In this document: positions 28,401-39,402 of the stretch, piece by piece | Layout: every line of letters begins with the position of its first letter | Position numbering within the stretch: position 1 is the first letter of the stretch | Assembly (NCBI GenBank): GCA_013306675.1 | Contig: JABLUY010000286.1 | Coordinates: 1 to 42,369, forward strand | Direction: 5' to 3' | Origin: Thraustochytrium sp. TN22 | Lineage: Eukaryota > Sar > Bigyra > Thraustochytrida > Thraustochytriidae | Length of the DNA: 42,369 nucleotides | The notes under the pieces: model-generated | Seen by the model: the letters and a program-made list of their open reading frames with translations, nothing else | Told to the model about the DNA's origin: nothing | Databases searched by the model: none | Program-made: the position numbers and the translations under genes

Positions 28401-29598
28401 TGCGGCCGCCATTGGAGAGATCCTCGACGCCTGGCGCAAGCAGCACCTCACCGTCGACATCCCGCCGACCGCCATCCCGACCATCATCGGTAAGAAGGGA
28501 GCCTCCATTCAGGATATTCGCTCCGCCAGCGGCGTGGAGTCCATCGATGTGGACCGCGACGCAGGCGTGGTCCGCATTCGCGGCCCCGAGGAGGCGCTGG
28601 CCAAGGCCAAGGAGCTCGTGCTGGAGCGCGTCGCGCAGTTCGAGCGTGAAAACTGCGTCATCACCATCGACCCGGCCGAGGTGGCCTTCCTCATCGGCCC
28701 CAAGGGTGCCACGATTCGTGCCATCCAAGACGAGTCCGGCGCGCGCATCGACGTCTCTAGCGCCTCTCCCGGTACTGTGCACCTGCACGGCGCCGAGGAG
28801 GCCATCGCGAAAGCGCGCGAGCTCGTTGCGGAACGCATGGCACGGGAACGCGAGGCCCAGGCCGAGCGCCGCGCGGAGCTCGACGAGCGCCGCCGCAAGC
28901 AATTCGAGGAGGAACTGGCGCGCGCCGACACTGCGCGCACCAACGGCGAGACCGCCCGTGAGGACGCTTCACGCCAAAAGGAAATGCAGCGCAAGCTCGA
29001 TGCACTGATCGGGATTGCCGACGAGGAGCCCGCAGTCCCCGTCGGCACACCCGTGGAGCTCGACACCTCCGCGATCGACTTTTTGCGCCGACCTGCCAAC
29101 AAGAAGAAATCCTCCCGGAAGCCATCGCCGCCTCTAGAGCCGGCGCAACGCGACTCGATTGCACTTGAGCTCCAGGCCACGCCCACCGCCGGCGCGGTCG
29201 TCGATACCTCCGCTTCGGTAGGGCTTGCCGATGCGGCCAACATCAAGGTGTCCGGCTCAGACGTCATGAGTATGCTCCTCGGTAAGCCGAGCGCGTCCTC
29301 ACAGTCAGTGCCTACCCCTCCTGCTTCAACATCGAACGGCACGAACGGCACGCGCAATGATACATCGCACGATTCTTCTTCTTCTTCGGCATGGTCCACT
29401 GCAGCGCCTTCTGCGCCAACGAACGAGCCTTGGGCGTCCCCGGGTGTCACGCCGTCGGCGCCTACGCAGTCTTCGTCGCCCTCGCTCGCAGCTGCGAACC
29501 GCGTGCCACCGGGCTTTGCGTCTGCCAGCCTCCCGCACCTGGAGCCAGAGGATGATTCCTTTTACAAGAGCAGCGACGGCTTCACCGTACGCCTTTAG
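25483..29598 (+). CDS. Vigilin-like multi-KH-domain RNA-binding protein
   Basis: This 1371-residue protein should bind RNA and, like vigilin/Scp160, associate with ribosomes or the ER. An Ala/Arg/Glu-rich helical N-terminus (1-145; TLNEEKAVLKEMARLRAVKK) resembles a coiled coil. About 13 KH repeats follow from residue ~149 to ~1130. Eight have an intact GxxG loop: GKQG, GKKG, GAKG, GKGG, GRGG, GKKG, GKKG and GPKG. About five are degenerate, for example SDKG, AQGG and the repeats near LFGTATGT, FTALEDAS and LQEGAALP. A charged Arg/Glu helix (1125-1190) and a Ser/Thr/Pro-rich C-terminus without a known domain end the protein. Repeat number and mixture of intact and degenerate KH domains fit vigilin. 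The start is the first Met after a purine-rich leader. Confidence 0.92.
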   Translation: MEAARAAAEAAASAAHGAEDAVRSAARDVKAAARGVARGATAESVERELAALEARRERTARMTLNEEKAVLKEMARLRAVKKTLAKVQQAEARLAAAQAQQASAVQARAEAERALREAEAHAKRQALCERIARAQGGPALTPEMLAQREVEVPRERVGQFVGKQGARLADFEEKYRVAVQVSGSGQVTLLGALDDVEAATAAVRRFCDEVAVQIPLSEADLYVLRSDKGAHIKTIESLLEVSLTLTGASMWARGAPENVERVKDALRDLGATSQDLEVVPNGAFVRLLLAQGGAEIQAVEAVFCVALDLDRAAGRIKVTGRAKEVAQAVDKLQAMAAENEEQTRELALESSDQAAAVVGKKGATVRELQQTTGAHITVVKPSPGSTDPPRVLIRAVPAKLGPAEDAVRAVLDRYAKENVTLTFPEAYHAVLFGTATGTVSKIKEIQDASGGASVVAQQRRPASDADSSPSGGDAAGSSTADSEPGGVFRIFIRGPESAVAKAAAEINALVADLATAELQVPEEVRPAVIGAKGAVISELQRETATSISLADGRAIIRGREEDVARAQGLVQDILDRFERENVTLLVLASAAGNLIGKGGATLRRLREETGAQIDVQIDRRRGAKGENTPPAPADNDGNDDNDGMGQVAPVSTVRVRCDDPDKLQTAVASVRELAGDAIVAEADREAFREALIPIPSPEAVRRLVGRGGETINKLQADYGVQIDILRSSQQVRICGRAGAPLREALTRTRDLLQEGVRVTEKLTNVHKRVFTALEDASLLRRLQDETGARAHLYPDGDPDAAPDDTTPSYLRPSKPAAPEPVIVVEGPASCVEGLKVALAEIAVGVEHELLRMPSAHLAHLQEGAALPNVERLQQQHAVTLSVNEARGHVRLAGKPKALSAGKAALFALVRFAFPDQVDRVVLDSPALISQVIGKKGATIRKIQDAFPDVLISVSRESCSVDLLGSDSAAVRGAAAAIGEILDAWRKQHLTVDIPPTAIPTIIGKKGASIQDIRSASGVESIDVDRDAGVVRIRGPEEALAKAKELVLERVAQFERENCVITIDPAEVAFLIGPKGATIRAIQDESGARIDVSSASPGTVHLHGAEEAIAKARELVAERMAREREAQAERRAELDERRRKQFEEELARADTARTNGETAREDASRQKEMQRKLDALIGIADEEPAVPVGTPVELDTSAIDFLRRPANKKKSSRKPSPPLEPAQRDSIALELQATPTAGAVVDTSASVGLADAANIKVSGSDVMSMLLGKPSASSQSVPTPPASTSNGTNGTRNDTSHDSSSSSAWSTAAPSAPTNEPWASPGVTPSAPTQSSSPSLAAANRVPPGFASASLPHLEPEDDSFYKSSDGFTVRL

Positions 29599-29784
29599 GC
29601 TTGTTAGACAGGCTTGAGCGTGCGTTGACTTGCCACACCCCTCCCTTCCTTTCTTCTTCTTTTTCTTTCAAATCTTTTTTATTTCGAGTCAACGTCGTCA
29701 TCAGAAACAAGCGAGGTGAAGAAAGAGAATGAACTTGCGTGAAAATCAAGTCTGCAACACCGTCAACATGGAAGGAATCGAAGA
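29599..29784. other. Convergent 3' spacer
   Basis: A pyrimidine-rich TTCTTC/TTTCTTTC stretch at about 29640-29690 lies between the convergent KH and surface-protein genes. No gene is seen. Confidence 0.5.
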
Positions 29785-32700
29785 TCAGGCCATATCCTTG
29801 GCCGTGACGGCGGTCTCGGCCTTGGCAGCAGTAGTGGCAGCACGCGAGCGGCGCCGACGTACAACGGCAGCACCGACGAGGAAGGCAAGCAGCGCAACGC
29901 CACCAGCAACACCGCCCACAATGGCGGCCGGAAAGCCCTCGTCATCAGAGTCCTCCGCAGGGGTCTTGTTCTCGCCAGAGGCGGCGCGAGTGATGTTAAC
30001 GGAGACCGTCTGCGTCACAACCTGCAGCGCGTCCTCCTCGAGAGAGCGACGGCCGTCGGTCAGCGACAGGCTAACGGGCGTGTCGCAGGTGTCAACAATG
30101 GCCGTCACCGTAAAGGTCATGGTTGACGTCTCACCGGTCCAGCCAGAGAAGACCCACTCGTTGCCGGTGAAGAAGAAGCTATCCTCGGCGCGTGCGTCAT
30201 TGACCTGGCAGTCCGCGTAGCCCTTGTCCGTGACGCCGTAGGTGGCGGCGTCGGCGGCCAGGAAGGTGTTGGTGCGAGAGCTGGAGTAAAAGGGCGTGCA
30301 GGTGTCGTCGTCCTCGCCATAGCGGCAGAAGTGAGCATCACCGTAGTACGGCGAGCGAGAGTTGCCCATTTCTTCGAGCTTGGACTCCACAGAGAAGGAG
30401 CGCGAGTAAGCGCCGTCCGCCATGGTCACGAAGATCTCGAGAATACGCAGCGTGACAGCGGCGTCGTCATCGAGTGTCTCGAAATACAGCTTGGTCTGGA
30501 TCGGGTTGTTGAGGTTGAGGTCGCCGAGGATATCCAGAACGACCGGGTAGAGGCCAGTGACATCCTGCTGAGTCGCAACCACTGGACAGCTGTCAGTGAA
30601 CACCTTGTCGTTGGCCAGGGTCGGGTCCTTAAGCGAGGAAGTCTCCGAAAAGCTACTGTACGTGAAGGTGCCCTCTACGTAGAACGGCTGGAGGGATTCG
30701 AAGGCGCAGCTGCCGTCCTCGAAGCTGTCCATGAGCAGGCACTCGGTCGTGCGCATGGTGACCGTGCACTCGAACACGCCATTGTTGACACAGCTCAGCT
30801 CCCCGACCTGCTCCAGCGGCACGTCGCCCATGGTCGCCCCATCCAGGACTACGGTATCAGTCGGGGTGAGGGAGGAAGCCATGGTGAAGGTGAAGACCAG
30901 CTTGCCCATGGGCACGATGCGGCCGTCACACGCCTCGACGGTGTAATCGCGCGCCACCATGACGAGCTGAGTGACGTCCTCCGTGGCGGTGGCCGTGAGG
31001 TCCCTGTCCACCAGCGCATAGAGCTCAAGCGTGCTCTGCGAGGACGCCACGGTCGGCTCCGGCTTGTCCGTTGCCACGCAGCCGGTCGGCAGGGCAAAGC
31101 TGAAGGAGGCGTCCACCTCGTACTGGATCTCCGAGCCGGTCTCGACAATGAGGTCTTCGTTTGTGACGCACTCCTCCATCTTGGCAGCGAGCTGATCCGC
31201 AGAGATCGTCAGCAGGTACTCGCCCTCGGTGTCGGCCGACTCGGTCACGGTCTCCGAGCAGCCGTCGCTGATCAAAAGAGTGATGGCGTCCGGGAAGCCG
31301 CAGGCGTCCACAGTGAAGGTGTTCTTCGACAGTACGACTGTAAAGACGACCTCGCCGTTGTCCTCCGCCTGCAGAGCGCGGAACTCCTCCACAATGAAGT
31401 TGGGCTGCTGGATCTCGTCGATCGTCACGATGCGGCTGTCGTCCGGGTAGAAGGCCAGTTCACCCTCCGTGGTCATGAGGCCGTCCAGCATGTAGATCAG
31501 CACGAAGTCATCTTGCTGATACTCGTTCACATCGGCAAAGACGCCGTTCCAGTTGAGGACGCAACCATTGCCGACGTCCGTCTCCAGCTGCACGCTGAAG
31601 GTGGTGCCAGCGCTGGCCGAGTACAGCACAGCCTTGCTGTTGGAGCAGTCGAGGCCCGACGGCACGGCGCCATTCTCGAGAGGGATGATGCTCATGTGAG
31701 TCAGCTCAACGCTGGACGCCTGCAGCGAGCGGCGGTTGTAGTCCACATTGCCGATCATCTGGTCGAGCATGACGTCGTACGTCTTGCCGTCGTTGTCCGG
31801 GCCATACTTGCTGGCGGCATCCAGAGGCACGTAGGGGTAGCGGTCCTTCGTCTCAACCACCTCCTTACTGGGCTCGCAGCAATCTTCCGCCGCGCAGGCC
31901 GAGCACAGCAGCCCGGAATAGTATCCGGTGGGGAAGGGCGTGGGGAAGGGCGTTGGAGACAGGGTTGGCTCCGACGTGGGCAACAGGGTTGGCTCCGACG
32001 TGGGCAACAGGGTTGGCTCCGACGTGGGCAACAGGGTTGGCTCCGACGTGGGCAACAGGGTTGGCTCCGACGTGGGCAACAGGGTGGGCTCCGACGTGGG
32101 CAACAGGGTGGGCTCCGACGTGGGCACCAGGGTGGGCTCCGACGTGGGCACCAGGGTTGGCTCCGACGTGGGCAAGGGCGTGGGGGACAGGGTTGGCTCC
32201 GACGTAGGCGCCGTGAAGCAGACAGACGTATCCACCTGAAAGTCAAGCACGAGCGAGCCGACCCACGTCGGTTCGGTAGTATCGCTCTCATCAGCGAACC
32301 ACACCCACCCCGAGTCTACGTTGTAGATGGTGCCCGCGCTGTAGTCCTGGTACCAAAGGCTCTCCGTCATGGGCACGACGACCAGCTCCACACCATCAGC
32401 TACACTCATCACCTGGTAAGCGTTTGCAACGCTTGTTGACACGAGGTCGGAGAGCGAGTCCGTGTCAAAGATCAGTCCGCAGAACGAGATCCGAGGATTC
32501 AGACCGCCCACGTTAGTGTCGCTTGCAGGCCCGATGTTCTCGCACGAAATCTCCAGCGTACTCTGCCCAGAAACGAGGAGCTGGGCACTGTAAGGGTCGT
32601 TGGCGTAACTTGAAAGAACGCCCGTGCTAAGATACGCGCCATCTTGGCTTACGCCGAGTTCGTCATCGCAGCGAATTTCCACATCCACCTCGACAGGGCA

Positions 32701-33300
32701 CACGCTGAGATCGAGGTCCACGAGGTAAGTCACGGTGCCGGGGTAGTAGCCGGTTCTCCCCGTGCCAGCGCCGTTGATAAGGTCGGCGCTGCCCGTAGTC
32801 GTCCACACGAAAGCCGCACTTTCGTCAGGAATGTAATCCGAAGTAATGTGACCTGCCAGCACCCAGTACGAGTCTGACGCAGACACCGAGTTGAGCGAGT
32901 AGCCGTCCGGAATGGCTTCCGCATACCAGGTGTTGATTGCAGTGGTGGTGGACATGGAGGCGTCGGTGTAGACGTCGGTGTCGCAGATCGTGACGCGGCC
33001 ATAGAAGCCGCCGACGTCGCCAGTGTTGGTGCACTCGACCTTGACCTGGTAAGTGTGCCACGCGTCCGAGTCGTCGATGGAGGCAAGCTGCCCGTTGAAT
33101 TACGTTTGCTGATCGGCGTTGCCGTAGAAGCTAAAGACCTCCGACTCGTAGATGGACTCGCCGTCCTTGAGCAGCGTCACGGTAGCCAGGTCATCACAGT
33201 ACATGAAGGCGGAGATGTCCAGGATTCCCGCAGCCACCTTATGCACAGCAACAATTGCCCAGGCCAGCGCCAGTACAGTGCCCTTGTATCTTCCTTCCAT
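29785..33300 (-). CDS. Type I membrane surface protein with SEPT/PT-repeat stalk; one in-frame stop near the N-terminus
   Basis: The frame starting at the Met at 33300 would give about 1171 residues. It opens with a signal peptide (GTVLALAWAIVAVHKVAAG). Two similar ~80-residue modules follow, each with a CDD motif, a later Cys and an N.G..GG pattern. A stalk of roughly ten PTSEPTL(L/V)-type units (about residues 365-445) is followed by a large Cys-containing ectodomain, one transmembrane span (AAIVGGVAGGVALLAFLVGA) and a basic RRRRSR tail. A TAA at 33102-33100 interrupts the first module; the frame and module are coherent on both sides. Without readthrough the next Met gives the 1056-residue frame 29785-32955, which lacks a signal peptide. 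PT-repeat surface proteins are common in stramenopiles. Ligand and function are unknown. Confidence 0.75.
31958..32210. repeat. 24-bp coding minisatellite (PTSEPTLx units)
   Basis: About ten head-to-tail 24-bp units of the type GTTGGCTCCGACGTGGGCAA encode the PTSEPTLL/PTSEPTLV stalk on the minus strand. Neighbouring units are near-identical, so copy number is likely to vary between strains. Confidence 0.93.
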
Positions 33301-34946
33301 CTTCTTGCCTTTTCGTCGTCGAGCTTGCCCTCCGCGTCGAGTTTTCGATTTGCTGGTCCTCCGCGTCGTGCAAGAAAGAGGTGCACGCCTGAAGAAGTGC
33401 TGGGGTCGGAGGCCGGTGCAACCGTCCCGACCGCCGTGCAAACTGTCCCGGTGTCCACGACCACGACCAATCTCGCCCACGCTTTACCTCTCACTCTGCA
33501 CTAGCCGGCGTCGTCGGACTCGAAAACTGCGCCGCCGCTCGGACTCTTCAGGCGCCCACGCGGCCGCCTTCTTGAAAGCAGCCAGGTGTCCCGGCAGTTG
33601 GTTGGCGAGAAGCGCGTGCGGCACGTGCACCGGGCTTGACAGAGAGGGACCCTGCGGTTCTGCCCGGACGCTTTACTGTTAGCAGCCGATTCGGGGGCGA
33701 AGGAGCCTCGGAGATCGGGATCGCGGCCAGCCCGAGCCGGCGGCTTTCGCCTACTCTTGGCCTTTGAAGGCCAACAGCAATCCGAGCCCCCTTACCCGCG
33801 CCTTGACGGGTGTAGGCAGTGCTTCGAGTGGCTGGCTGGTGGACATGGTGGTGGAGTCGCTCGAAGACTCGAAGAGTCCCCGGCCCGGCTGAGGGCACAG
33901 GCGCAGAGGAAGACGACATGTCAAGGCTTAACCAGCCATAGCTAGTCTTACAGTTAGTAGTGTGAGACTCGGGCTTCGGACACGGGGTCTGCCAGTGCCA
34001 GTGGAGTGAGGGCAACGGTTGTGGGGACACCGTGGGGACTATGGTATGACCTGCCGGCTGCTCTCTAGCTAGCTAGCTTACAGTTAGCTACTAAGTTAGC
34101 TAGATTCTTCTTCGGCTAACAGTAAGTTTGCTCGGCTCGCCTCCCAGCCGCTGACGCGCCTGGGTTGCAGCTCGTGCAGGTCCACCGCAGGTTGCTCCAG
34201 GCGACGAGTGGCGGTTTGTCTTTGCCGCTCTGCCGGGCCGGCCCGCTCGACGTTGCAGGCAATGCAGAGGGTAGCAGCGGCCAAGCGAGAGCCGGGACGT
34301 CCGAACGACATTCTCTTGTGGGGCTCGGCTCGTGGACACCAAAGATCGCCTGCTGTGGTTGGCCCGGTTGGAGGCAACCCGGCGTTGACGTTTGGTCGCG
34401 ACAGTGGCAGCGATTTGAACCAGGAGCCTGGAGGTAAATTTGACAGTACGTAGGCCTAGCTAGAGATGGCCCGGGACACTCGAGCACGGCAACTCCGACC
34501 TGACCGAGCGAGTTGCTGTCAAGGGGTCAGCGACCTTTTAGTTGGCTGCCTTCCAAAAGGCCGCTGTGGGCGGCGGATGGGCCGCTCAGCTGTTTTGGAA
34601 AAGTCGTGGCTTCCAAGCTGCAAAGGGTTGCCTTCGAAGCAGGAAAGACAGAGCCGCGGGTCTGCATGAATAAAGCCTAGCTAAGCAGTTGAGGCTGGCT
34701 GCTCGCGCGGCTGGGCCCGTCCGTTCCCGAGTCGGCCCGCCACGCGGCCACCGCTACCATCTGACGGTGCCCTGCCGTTGCCGCTTGGGGCACACTCTCA
34801 TCTACATGGCTCGCAGCCACCCGATCGCCCGATCGAGTGGATGCCTCTGCAGCGCGCCGCTGCACTGAACAAGTCCAGGGACAAGTCGCGCTCGACTCGG
34901 AGAGCTGTGCAAGCTAACGTTTTGACGTTTACTGCTTCAAAAAAAG
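33301..34946. other. 1.6-kb spacer, no gene recognised
   Basis: No frame has a recognisable domain or coherent composition. It should hold the surface-protein promoter (33301-33550) and the 3' end of the poly(A)-polymerase-like gene. GCTAGCTAG-type repeats lie at 34066-34105. Confidence 0.55.
34066..34105. repeat. TAGC/TTAGCTA-rich short repeat
   Basis: A (CTAG)n-type run, TAGCTAGCTAGCTTACAG, is followed by TTAGCTACTAAGTTAGCTAG. Confidence 0.75.
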
Positions 34947-37900
34947 CTACATGAGACTGCTCAGGATAGGCGTCGAGTGCTGACTGCTGTGCAACGTCTC
35001 ACATCGGACGGTGAAGGCGAGGAGCTTCGCGAAGAGGTCCGCGAAAGCGCGCTGCACCTCGGAGAAGCGGAAGCATGTTCGACCGACATTGTTGCCCGTC
35101 TGCACCGGGTCGTCCACCACCAGCATAGCAACATATTCGCCCTGGTGCAAGGATGAGGCGGCCTTGTAGCGCTGTCCCACTCGCATCGTGTAGCATTCTT
35201 TGGTGCCGGAGGAGAGCACGGCGACGACCGCATCCTGCGCTGGGACAAAGTCGCGGCCAAAGAGCTGCAAAAAGTCCATGAGCAAGAGCCCCAGACTGAG
35301 CTGCTCGGACGCGTGACGGAAGGAGCCGCCCCCGTCTCCGGCGGGGTCCGCAGCACCCTGGCGCGGACCCGCCTGCACGGCGCTGCGCAGGCCGTACTCG
35401 TCGGAGCGGCGGCGTGCGCGTCGCAGGCGGCGGTCTACCGACCGTTGCAGCGAGGCCACCACCATGAGCACGAGCGCATAGCTGGAGAGTCCGCCAGAGA
35501 AAGGGTCATGCAACCCGCGACCCGCAAGGTAGCGCTTGAGGAGGAGCACGAGCGGGCGCAACTTCTCGTGGGAGCGGCCAAGAGCCCGAGTAAAGTCGGC
35601 GGCGCGGCGACCAGCATGAGAAGGCAGCGCAATTGTGAGGTCAACGCTCACGCAGCGGCCGACCACGTCCGCGTTGGTCGTCAACTTCACAACGGGCATC
35701 TTGGCGCGGTCAAGGATCTTGATGCTGCGCACCCAGTCCTTGTGGCAAATAACGCGGCCCAAGATGTTGCAGATTCCGGCGCCGTTCACGTCCAGGCGGC
35801 CATGGTCGGTGAAGAGCACCAGGTCCACGTCTGAGAGGCCGGGTACGGCCAAGCCGCTCGCGTACGAGCCGAAGAGCTCCGCGTGCGTTCCTGGGCCAAA
35901 GCATAACGCAGCCTCGTGCTCAATGCGCTTGCGGATGTCCGCGATGGTGGCCTCATAGCTTGCGTTCTCGCGCATGCACGTTGCCGCGTGCTCCTGCAGT
36001 TCTGCATCGAGGCGCTCATGCAGCGTGCGCGTCTGGTCATCCATGTGGTCGCTCAGCGAGTGCGATGAGCGCGGGTGCGCGTTGACCTGGTACAGGCGCG
36101 CACCCAGGCTCGCGGGGTCGGCGTCTTCGCCAACGACGAGCGGCGGCGACGGCGCGAGCGGGGACGGGCCGAACGGCTTGCCCACGCGGTCTGCGCTGAG
36201 ATCATCGTCGCCCTGGAAGCCGGCGCTCCGGCTGCGCACGTGGTATCGATTCCGCCGCGCCTCCGCGGCCGCCGCCTCCAGCGAGAGCGCCGAGAGCGCC
36301 GACACGGGCGTGTCCATGGACAGCTCCGAGGTGCGCGACTCGAAGCGGCGGCGCGCGTCCCCGGCATCGAAGCTGCTGCTCGTGGGTCGGCGACCGGCGG
36401 CCGCTGAGACGCTGCGGGTGAGATTGGCGCCCGTGAACCCGGACGAGGAGCTCTTGGAGCTGCTCGAGAAGGACGAGACGCGCTCCCGCCCGGACGAGGA
36501 GCCTGCGCGCCGGCGCTGCTCCTCGCGGCCCTGCGCGCTGCTGCGGCGCGCCGGGTCCGCGAGCTGCTCCGGATTGCTCGCAGGCTCGCCGTGGCTCAGC
36601 ATGGCGGGCGAAGACCGAATGCGCCGCATGGGCAGCACGAAGCCCTTGCGCCGCGCACTTCCTGAGCCGGTACCGCCGAGAGCGCGTTCCATCGCGCGGA
36701 GCTCCACCTTTTGCCGCAGCGCCTCGATCTCCGCAGCTTTGACAATCCACTTGACGTTCTTGCGGTTCACCAGGCCGTCGCCGCGCCGATGCACCGAGTC
36801 GAAGCTTGACTCGCGACGGATTGTGTCGGGCCGCCAAGCCGGCTCGGACCCGAACGAGGTCAGGCTCTGCGCCTGGCGGTGGTGCGGGGGCAGGCCGCCG
36901 CGCGGCATCGGCCCGCGCACTGGTGAAAAGTGCGGCGAGGTGCCCGCCGCGGCCGCAAAGGCCGCGCCCATCGCCTGCGGCGTTGCGGGTGCGCGCGGCG
37001 CTTGCGGCAAGGGCGACAGTGGAGGCGAGGTGAGGAAGAGTGTCGCAGATGCAGGTCGCGCTGTAGCGCCAGTGGCACCCGGGGCGCCCGGGGGGGGCGA
37101 GGAGCCCGAGGTGCCCGTGGCACCAAGCCAGCCGTCGCCCACGCGACCCTCCCCAAAGTCCATGGGTTGACGCAGGTCATCCTCGAGGCTGTTGGAGCGG
37201 CGGCCCGCCAGCTCTGAAGCGGATGCCAGGGATGGTAGCGAGCCATGCACGCTCATGCGGCGCGCGTCCAGCGATGAGGACCGGCTGGACCGGCCCGAAA
37301 GGCGGCCGTCCAGATCTTCGTACACAGCGATGTCGCCCATGGTTGCAGCCGAGAGCTCCATGCCGTCGCACAGTGCCGATGAACCGAGCGAGAGCGACGA
37401 GGTCGCCGACACCATGGAGGCGGCCGAGGCGGCGTCCAACCCGCTCGACACACCCATCTCCGCCGCGAGCCGGTGCGACCCAGGCGCCACGGCATCCACA
37501 CTGATGGCCTCGTCGGCGTCCTCCTCGTTGCCGTCATCACGGCGCTTGAGTTTGATGTGCTGCGCCTCAATGAGCCCGCGGAGTAGCTGGTTGAAATGCT
37601 GCTGCCGCCGCCGCTCGTCCTCCTCCGCCGACAGCGTCAGGCGTCGCTTGCGCTCCACCTCGGCAGCCTCGATGGCCATTTCCATGTTCTTGATGCGGTC
37701 GGCCTCCTCCTGCTGCCGGGTCACGGGCGCGCAGGGGCACACGGCAAGGTGCGCGGCGTACTCGGACCGCAGGATGGTGGCGTTGCACCCCATGGTGTGG
37801 TACGGGCACACAATCTCATAGCGCTCCAGATCCATAGCCGTGCGCTGTGTAGAGGTTAGCTTGTAGCGCTCAACGTCGATGGGCCCGCCCTTCTCGTCGT

Positions 37901-39357
37901 GGAACGGGCAGCGCACCAAATGCTCGGGCAGCATGGCGCGAGAGCACTCGTGCTCGCAGCCCATGACACGATACGGGCACGTCACAATATAGTCCAGCGG
38001 GTTGTACATGTTCAGGATCTCCTCGTTGGCCGCGTTACTGTCCACCACATCGCGCGTACGTGCGCGCCTCTCGCACGCATCTAGGTGGTCGTCAAGCTCG
38101 CTGCGCATGCACGTCGTTTCGCAGCCAAGCGCGGAGTACGGACATACGACCTCGTAGTCGTCCATGTACGGCGCGTAACCGTCGTCGTCATCATCGCTCT
38201 GGCCAGACTCCGAGCTCGTCGAAAGCGACTCCAGTTCCGCGTCCGAGTCCACTGTGGGTGCTGGTTCTGGTGTAGGCCACCGCGTCGTACCACCGGCGCT
38301 GACAGCAGCACCAGTAGAGGTTGTCAGGGGCGGTGCCATCGCTACATCATCGGCGGTGGCTGCTGGCACGGGGACTTTGGACGCCGCGGCGGCCTCGCGG
38401 CCTGCGCGTCGGGCGCGTCTCTGCTCGCGTCTCTGCTCGCGTAGCACAATGTCCGCGCTAGCACCTCTCCTGATGCGCCGATCGCGCTCCACCTCCTCTT
38501 GCAGGATGCTCCACCTTTTGAGTGCGCGCCGCCGCCGCGCCACCCGGCGTTCAAAGGCCTTGTCGCGTCGTGTCTGCCGCTGCCGCTCCGCCTCAGTGGC
38601 CTTCATAGCCCACTCGAGCCGCCTCGCGCGCTCCAAGCGCTCCTGATACCGGTCGTCCAGGGACTCTTGGATGCGTCGTGCGCGTTCGGCCTCGGCCATT
38701 TGGATGGCACGCGCAACACGCGTCTCGCGATCTACATCGTACAGACGATAGTAGTTTGTCAGCACCTCGTGGCCTTCTGCGACGTTCTCGCTGTCGCCCC
38801 CTGCGACGCTAGTGCATCCGCTCCCCGTGCTGTTGCTACTGTTGCTGCTGCGGCTACTGCTGGCATTGCCGAGGTGACTCTCTTCAAGCGATGCGCCTGC
38901 GCCTCCTGGCCCCAGCGCTCCTGTATGGGAGGGGGCATTGAGCGACCACGTGTCGAGTGACTCGGCATCTGACCATGTCGCACTTTGGCTGTGCGGGCGC
39001 GGCCCGAAATGATGATGAACTTGGCTCAGCCGAAGGGAGTCCGGAGGCGGAAGCGCCTTGGCGAGATCCAGCACGAGGAGCTCAAGCTCTCGCGACTCAT
39101 TGATCTCCGGGTCATAACTCCAGCTCGACCCAGGGTCTGCATCATAGTAGCCAAAAGTCTCTGCATCATGGTACTGTGCGTACAGGGGCGGACTTGACCT
39201 ACGCGGCGGCTGCGGTGGAGGATTGAAGCTTGACGAGGAGATGTCATCCGGACCCGACGTGCGGGGCAGATGCGCAGATGCAGGTCGGGACGGAACATGC
39301 ATTGGGTAAGCTGGTGGCAAGGCCGCTGACGCTGCGGTTGGTGTTCGCGGCGTGCCT

Positions 39358-39402
<45 letters not shown>

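Noticed and set aside
31958-32210. Regular 24-bp repeats considered as a CRISPR array
   Set aside because: There are no unique spacers. The units are contiguous and encode an in-frame PTSEPTL stalk in a eukaryotic gene.
30331-32439. 702-residue plus-strand frame opposite the surface protein
   Set aside because: The minus strand has a membrane span, Cys pattern and PT repeats. The plus frame is a His/Arg/Gly-rich complement whose repeated RRGQQGWL units merely mirror the minisatellite.
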